Origin: Desulfobacterales bacterium
GTDB lineage: Bacteria; Desulfobacterota; Desulfobacteria; Desulfobacterales; UBA2174_A
Assembly: GCA_025454075.1 (NCBI GenBank)
Contig: JALOPD010000148.1
Location: 1-8,500 of the forward strand
Length of the DNA: 8,500 nt
Direction of reading: 5' to 3'
Shown here: positions 6,424 through 8,500 of the stretch, one piece after another
Numbering within the stretch: the stretch's first letter is position 1
Layout: each line of letters starts with the position of its first letter
The notes under the pieces: model-generated
The model's input: only the letters and a program-made list of their open reading frames with translations
Databases searched by the model: none
Told to the model about the DNA's origin: nothing
Position numbers and translations under genes: made by a program

Positions 6424-7203
6424 CTAAAGATCGAAGACGGCCGATACCGGCGGCTCAGCGAGCACCTGGCCGGCGATCACCCTGCGAACCTTCGATCCGC
6501 CGGTTCGCTGGATAAGCGCGGCGATCCTCGCGGCGGCCGCCTTGCGGTCCGAGGAATCGGCGCGGTTCAGGAAGGCCAGGCACCGGCAGTCCGCGGGTGT
6601 TCCCTTGAAGAGACCGGACTCGTGCGCGCATGCCGCGGCGACCGCCTCCGCAGTCACTGCCGCGCCGGGCGCCAGGCCCGCGAGGTGCGCAAACGCGTCC
6701 ATCCGGAACACCCACGGGTCGATCAACGGCTGCCCGAGCGCCTGCAGGCCGACCACGCCCACCGTCCACCCGGAACAGGGCGGTATCACCGGCTCATGGG
6801 CGGCGGGCGCCTTCAGCGGGCGCCCGGCGGCCCCGTCCGCTTCGACGATGATCCAGTCGAAAACCCGCGCGGCCTTCAAACGTTCGATCTCCACGGGCGC
6901 CAGGCCGGACAGCTTGCCGGACCCTGCGGCGCTTCCGGCTGCGGCGCTGATGTGCCGATGCCGGCGGAGAGCTTCTCCGGCCCGCTCCAGGATCCTATCG
7001 GCGGCCGGCGCCAGGATGCAGACGGCGCAGTGCTCCGGCGCGGGCGGATGGATATGCGTGGTGGTGGTCGTCAAAACGGTCTGCCCGCTTCCGGCCAGTT
7101 CGTGGGCCAGGCGATACATCAGACTCGTCTTGCCGCCCGCTCCCACCAGACTGACAACCCCGCCCCCGGAGAGAAGCAACGCTTCCGCCAGTCCGAACGA
7201 CAT
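6424..7203 (-). CDS. yqeC: YqeC, selenium-dependent hydroxylase accessory protein (259 aa)
   Basis: YqeC is a putative P-loop nucleotide-binding protein found with selenium-dependent molybdenum hydroxylases; its exact reaction is not established. A Walker-A-like VGAGGKTS lies at residues 20-27, followed by a Thr-rich TVLTTTTTHIHPP (42-54). The conserved EADGAAGRPLKAP is at 121-133, and a G-protein-like FLNRAD is at 211-216 in the position of NKxD. Length is normal for the family. I prefer the ATG at 7203, preceded by GGTGGGA, over upstream in-frame GTG codons at 7215 and 7212. It is separated from yqeB by 106 nt, so a secondary promoter could lie there, though I see none that is convincing. 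It is followed after 20 nt by xdhC. Family confidence is high because the P-loop, EADG block and neighbours agree. Confidence 0.9.
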   Translation of the reverse strand: MSFGLAEALLLSGGGVVSLVGAGGKTSLMYRLAHELAGSGQTVLTTTTTHIHPPAPEHCAVCILAPAADRILERAGEALRRHRHISAAAGSAAGSGKLSGLAPVEIERLKAARVFDWIIVEADGAAGRPLKAPAAHEPVIPPCSGWTVGVVGLQALGQPLIDPWVFRMDAFAHLAGLAPGAAVTAEAVAAACAHESGLFKGTPADCRCLAFLNRADSSDRKAAAARIAALIQRTGGSKVRRVIAGQVLAEPPVSAVFDL

Positions 7204-7309
7204 ATATCCCACCACCCCATCCGAAAACCGGGCCGATGTTCAACGCTGTCTGTTCATATATCCAAACCGCCGGAATTCAAAACAGGTTTTTCAAGCGGAA
7301 TAGACTGTT
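7204..7309 (-). other. Gap between yqeB and yqeC, possible secondary promoter
   Basis: This 106-nt spacer is more AT-rich than the genes around it, especially 7255-7309. On the minus strand TTGAAT is followed 14 bases later by TATATG, a poor match to a sigma-70 promoter with short spacing. No hairpin followed by a T-run is visible, so yqeB and yqeC may still share a transcript. Confidence 0.3.
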
Positions 7310-8113
7310 TCATTTATTGTAGGTCCTCAGGACCGCCTCCAGAACCGAGCCGGCGATGGCCCGGGCCTTGTCTGAGATGGTGAAGCAATGCGTCACGTTG
7401 CCGCGCGGATCGATGTCGCCGATTTTCAAGCCGGGGCTCACCCAGGTGCCGGGGCGGATCAATCCCCGCAGGACCCCCTCGATGCGCCCGGCCACCTCGG
7501 CGTCGCCCACCCGGCCAACCATTGCGCCCTTTTCCACCCAATCCCCGATCCGGCAGGACGACCGAAACTCGCCCTCGTCCGGCGCGCGCAAAACCCGCTC
7601 CGCGGTGATCCCGTCGATCGGGCCCGGAAGGCCGGTGTCGGGCTCGGCCGAACCGACGGTGATGATGCGTCCCAGATCGTGGCCGCGCTGGGTTTCGATC
7701 ACGAGATGCACGTCGTCGCCGGCGGTGAACCCCGGCCCCAGGCCGATCACCAACGGCGCCTGGTGCCGGCGGGTGCCCAGATTCTGCTTGGCCAGGATGG
7801 CATCCACCAGCACGTCCGGCCGCATCTTCCGGAGCATCTCCCAGCGCGGGTCGACCGCCACGGCGATTTGACCCTGCTTCCAGATGGCGTGCAGCTGCTC
7901 GGCGCCCGCGGCCTTGACCGCCTGCACGCCTTCGACCGTTTTGGAGCCGGCGTAGACCGCTTCGCAGAAAGCCACCTCGCGCCGCACGGCCAGCGGCATG
8001 GCCGTCTCCAGCATCACGATCCGGCGGATGTTGGCCATGTAAAGGCGCCAGGCCAGTGCGCTGGCCATCTCGCCGCCCCCCTTGACCGCTATGATGAGTT
8101 CCTGGAGCTGGAT
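7310..8113 (-). CDS. yqeB: YqeB-family selenium-dependent molybdenum hydroxylase protein, start codon abnormal
   Basis: This matches the YqeB (EF2563) family that accompanies selenium-dependent molybdenum hydroxylases; the biochemical role is unproven. Family landmarks include a glycine-rich N-terminal KGGGEMASALAWRL, then MLETAMPLAVRREVAFCEAVYAG split over about 20 residues, VDAILAKQN, a GLGPGFTAGDDVHLVIET block, and a C-terminal barrel-like part with DWVEKGAMVGRVGD and GLIRPGTWVSPGLKIGDIDPR. The first canonical start in frame is ATG 8068, giving 252 aa but cutting off the IIAVKGGG segment, which is plainly encoded in frame just upstream (8098-8069). From 8209 down to 8069 the frame is open but has no ATG, GTG or TTG. 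I give 8113 as the start because an ATC there follows GGAGGT by a few bases (267 aa). Either a rare ATC start, a mutated ATG, or a sequencing error would explain it. Confidence 0.82.
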   Translation of the reverse strand: MQLQELIIAVKGGGEMASALAWRLYMANIRRIVMLETAMPLAVRREVAFCEAVYAGSKTVEGVQAVKAAGAEQLHAIWKQGQIAVAVDPRWEMLRKMRPDVLVDAILAKQNLGTRRHQAPLVIGLGPGFTAGDDVHLVIETQRGHDLGRIITVGSAEPDTGLPGPIDGITAERVLRAPDEGEFRSSCRIGDWVEKGAMVGRVGDAEVAGRIEGVLRGLIRPGTWVSPGLKIGDIDPRGNVTHCFTISDKARAIAGSVLEAVLRTYNK

Positions 8114-8116
8114 GCG

Positions 8117-8122
8117 ACCTCC
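8117..8122 (-). promoter_or_regulatory. Shine-Dalgarno GGAGGT ahead of the ATC at yqeB
   Basis: On the minus strand GGAGGT is followed by CGC and then ATC (8113-8111). It is the only strong ribosome binding sequence near the in-frame N-terminus of yqeB. It also precedes no other plausible in-frame start. Confidence 0.45.
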
Positions 8123-8150
8123 ACATACGCTTCGGATAACTTCGATTTCA

Positions 8151-8183
8151 AAATCCCCCTGACCCCCTTTGTCAAAGGGGGAA
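8151..8183. repeat. C/G-rich palindromic repeat upstream of yqeB
   Basis: The unit reads AAATCCCCCT, then GA, then CCCCCTTT (8163-8170), loop GTC, AAAGGGGG (8174-8181). It shares its plan with the unit at 265-299 and so belongs to the same repeat family. It lies immediately beside a 34-bp tandem duplication, between the TRAP permease and yqeB, in the leader region of yqeB. Confidence 0.65.
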
Positions 8184-8251
8184 AATGGAGGGAATTCGGC
8201 CTTTCGGCGTCATTTACAATGGAGGGAATTCGGCCTTTCGGCGTCATTTAC
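8184..8251. repeat. Perfect 34-bp tandem duplication
   Basis: Two identical 34-base units lie head to tail (8184-8217 and 8218-8251). Each starts AATGGAGGGAATTC and ends GGCGTCATTTAC. Each carries a short GCC-GAAA-GGC hairpin on the minus strand and an EcoRI-type GAATTC palindrome. The duplication occupies the spacer after the TRAP permease stop and abuts the C/G-rich hairpin. Two copies with no spacer point to a slippage or recombination duplication, not a CRISPR array. Confidence 0.9.
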
Positions 8252-8283
8252 AAAAGCACAATTACGCGCGTCGCACCATGCCT

Positions 8284-8500
8284 TCAAGGGACGAGGTTCG
8301 ACAGCACCAGAACCGTCCAGTAGGGTGACAGCATCAGCAGGATGATGGAAAGAAGGTACGCGGGGATGTAGTAAATCCCCCCGCGGAACACGGTCCTGAG
8401 AGAGATGCCGGGCGCCATGGCCGCCACCACGTAACAGCAGATGCCGATGGGCGGCATGATGGAGCCCATGGTGGTGACGATGCAGACCACCTGCCCGAAC
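8284..8500 (-). CDS. TRAP transporter large permease (DctM-type), C-terminal fragment
   Basis: Only the last 71 residues are in the window; the gene continues beyond 8500. The fragment has TTMGSIMPPIGICCYVVAAM, the MPPxG-containing loop and helix typical of the DctM/large-permease C-terminus. A GISLRTVFRGGIYYIPAYLL segment and a final hydrophobic helix (SIILLMLSPYWTVLVL) ending in SNLVP follow. TRAP transporters import organic acids with a periplasmic binding protein, driven by an ion gradient. The gene is on the same strand as, and upstream of, yqeB. The 170-nt spacer is full of repeats, so co-transcription is not certain. The solute-binding and small-permease genes should lie to the right of the window. 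Confidence 0.83.
   Translation of the reverse strand, partial: FGQVVCIVTTMGSIMPPIGICCYVVAAMAPGISLRTVFRGGIYYIPAYLLSIILLMLSPYWTVLVLSNLVP

Noticed and set aside
7203..7310. Selenocysteine insertion or a molybdenum-cofactor riboswitch in the maturation genes
   Set aside because: No internal in-frame TGA interrupts yqeB, yqeC or xdhC, and the spacers are too short or lack the structured leader expected of such a riboswitch.
7314..8126. Alternative yqeB reading from ATG 8126 in another frame, or a frameshift within the G-run at 8075-8080
   Set aside because: The residues read from ATG 8126 (MWRSHPAPGTHHSG) do not look like the family, whereas the existing frame already encodes the family-like IIAVKGGGE without any shift.
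8184..8251. Possible CRISPR array
   Set aside because: There are only two copies, directly adjacent with no spacer between them, so this is a tandem duplication.

Overview
The window is GC-rich bacterial DNA. It most resembles an anaerobic Desulfobacterota genome (sulfate-reducer or syntroph type). That assignment is an inference from three things: a benzoyl-CoA-reductase-type ATPase pair, a selenium-dependent molybdenum-hydroxylase accessory module with a TRAP transporter, and short C-run/G-run palindromic repeats between genes that I associate with that group. No rRNA, tRNA, transposase or CRISPR array is visible.

Layout, left to right. Positions 1-428 hold no convincing gene; they carry small palindromes and a pair of C/G-rich hairpin repeats. 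A single plus-strand gene (429-965) encodes a small nitroreductase-family flavoprotein. A long imperfect palindrome (about 977-1110) separates it from everything else, which is on the minus strand and converges on it.

The minus-strand genes, in transcription order (right to left), are: the C-terminal end of a TRAP transporter large permease (8500-8284, cut by the window edge); a repeat-filled gap with a perfect 34-bp tandem duplication; yqeB (about 8113 or 8068 to 7310); yqeC (7203-6424); an XdhC/CoxI-family protein (6403-5285); an MFS transporter (5288-4065); a small Cys-rich protein resembling DUF6125 (4037-3522); an unrecognised 212-aa protein (3498-2860); and two BadF/BadG/BcrA/BcrD-type ATPases that look like the BzdP (2863-2087) and BzdQ (2043-1147) subunits of bzd-type benzoyl-CoA reductase. 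Several junctions are start/stop overlaps (xdhC-MFS, DUF6125-like/212-aa protein, 212-aa protein/BzdP-like), so at least 6403-1147 reads as one operon, with yqeC 20 nt ahead of it.

Together the genes look like a support and activation cassette, not a complete pathway. YqeB, YqeC and XdhC are maturation factors for selenium-dependent molybdenum hydroxylases, but no hydroxylase is present. The ATPase pair should feed ATP-driven low-potential electrons to a reductase, but no BzdN/BzdO-like catalytic subunits are present. In their usual place sit two poorly characterised proteins, which makes this operon the most interesting part of the window. The second point of note is yqeB: the reading frame that carries its conserved glycine-rich N-terminus has no ATG, GTG or TTG upstream of it.
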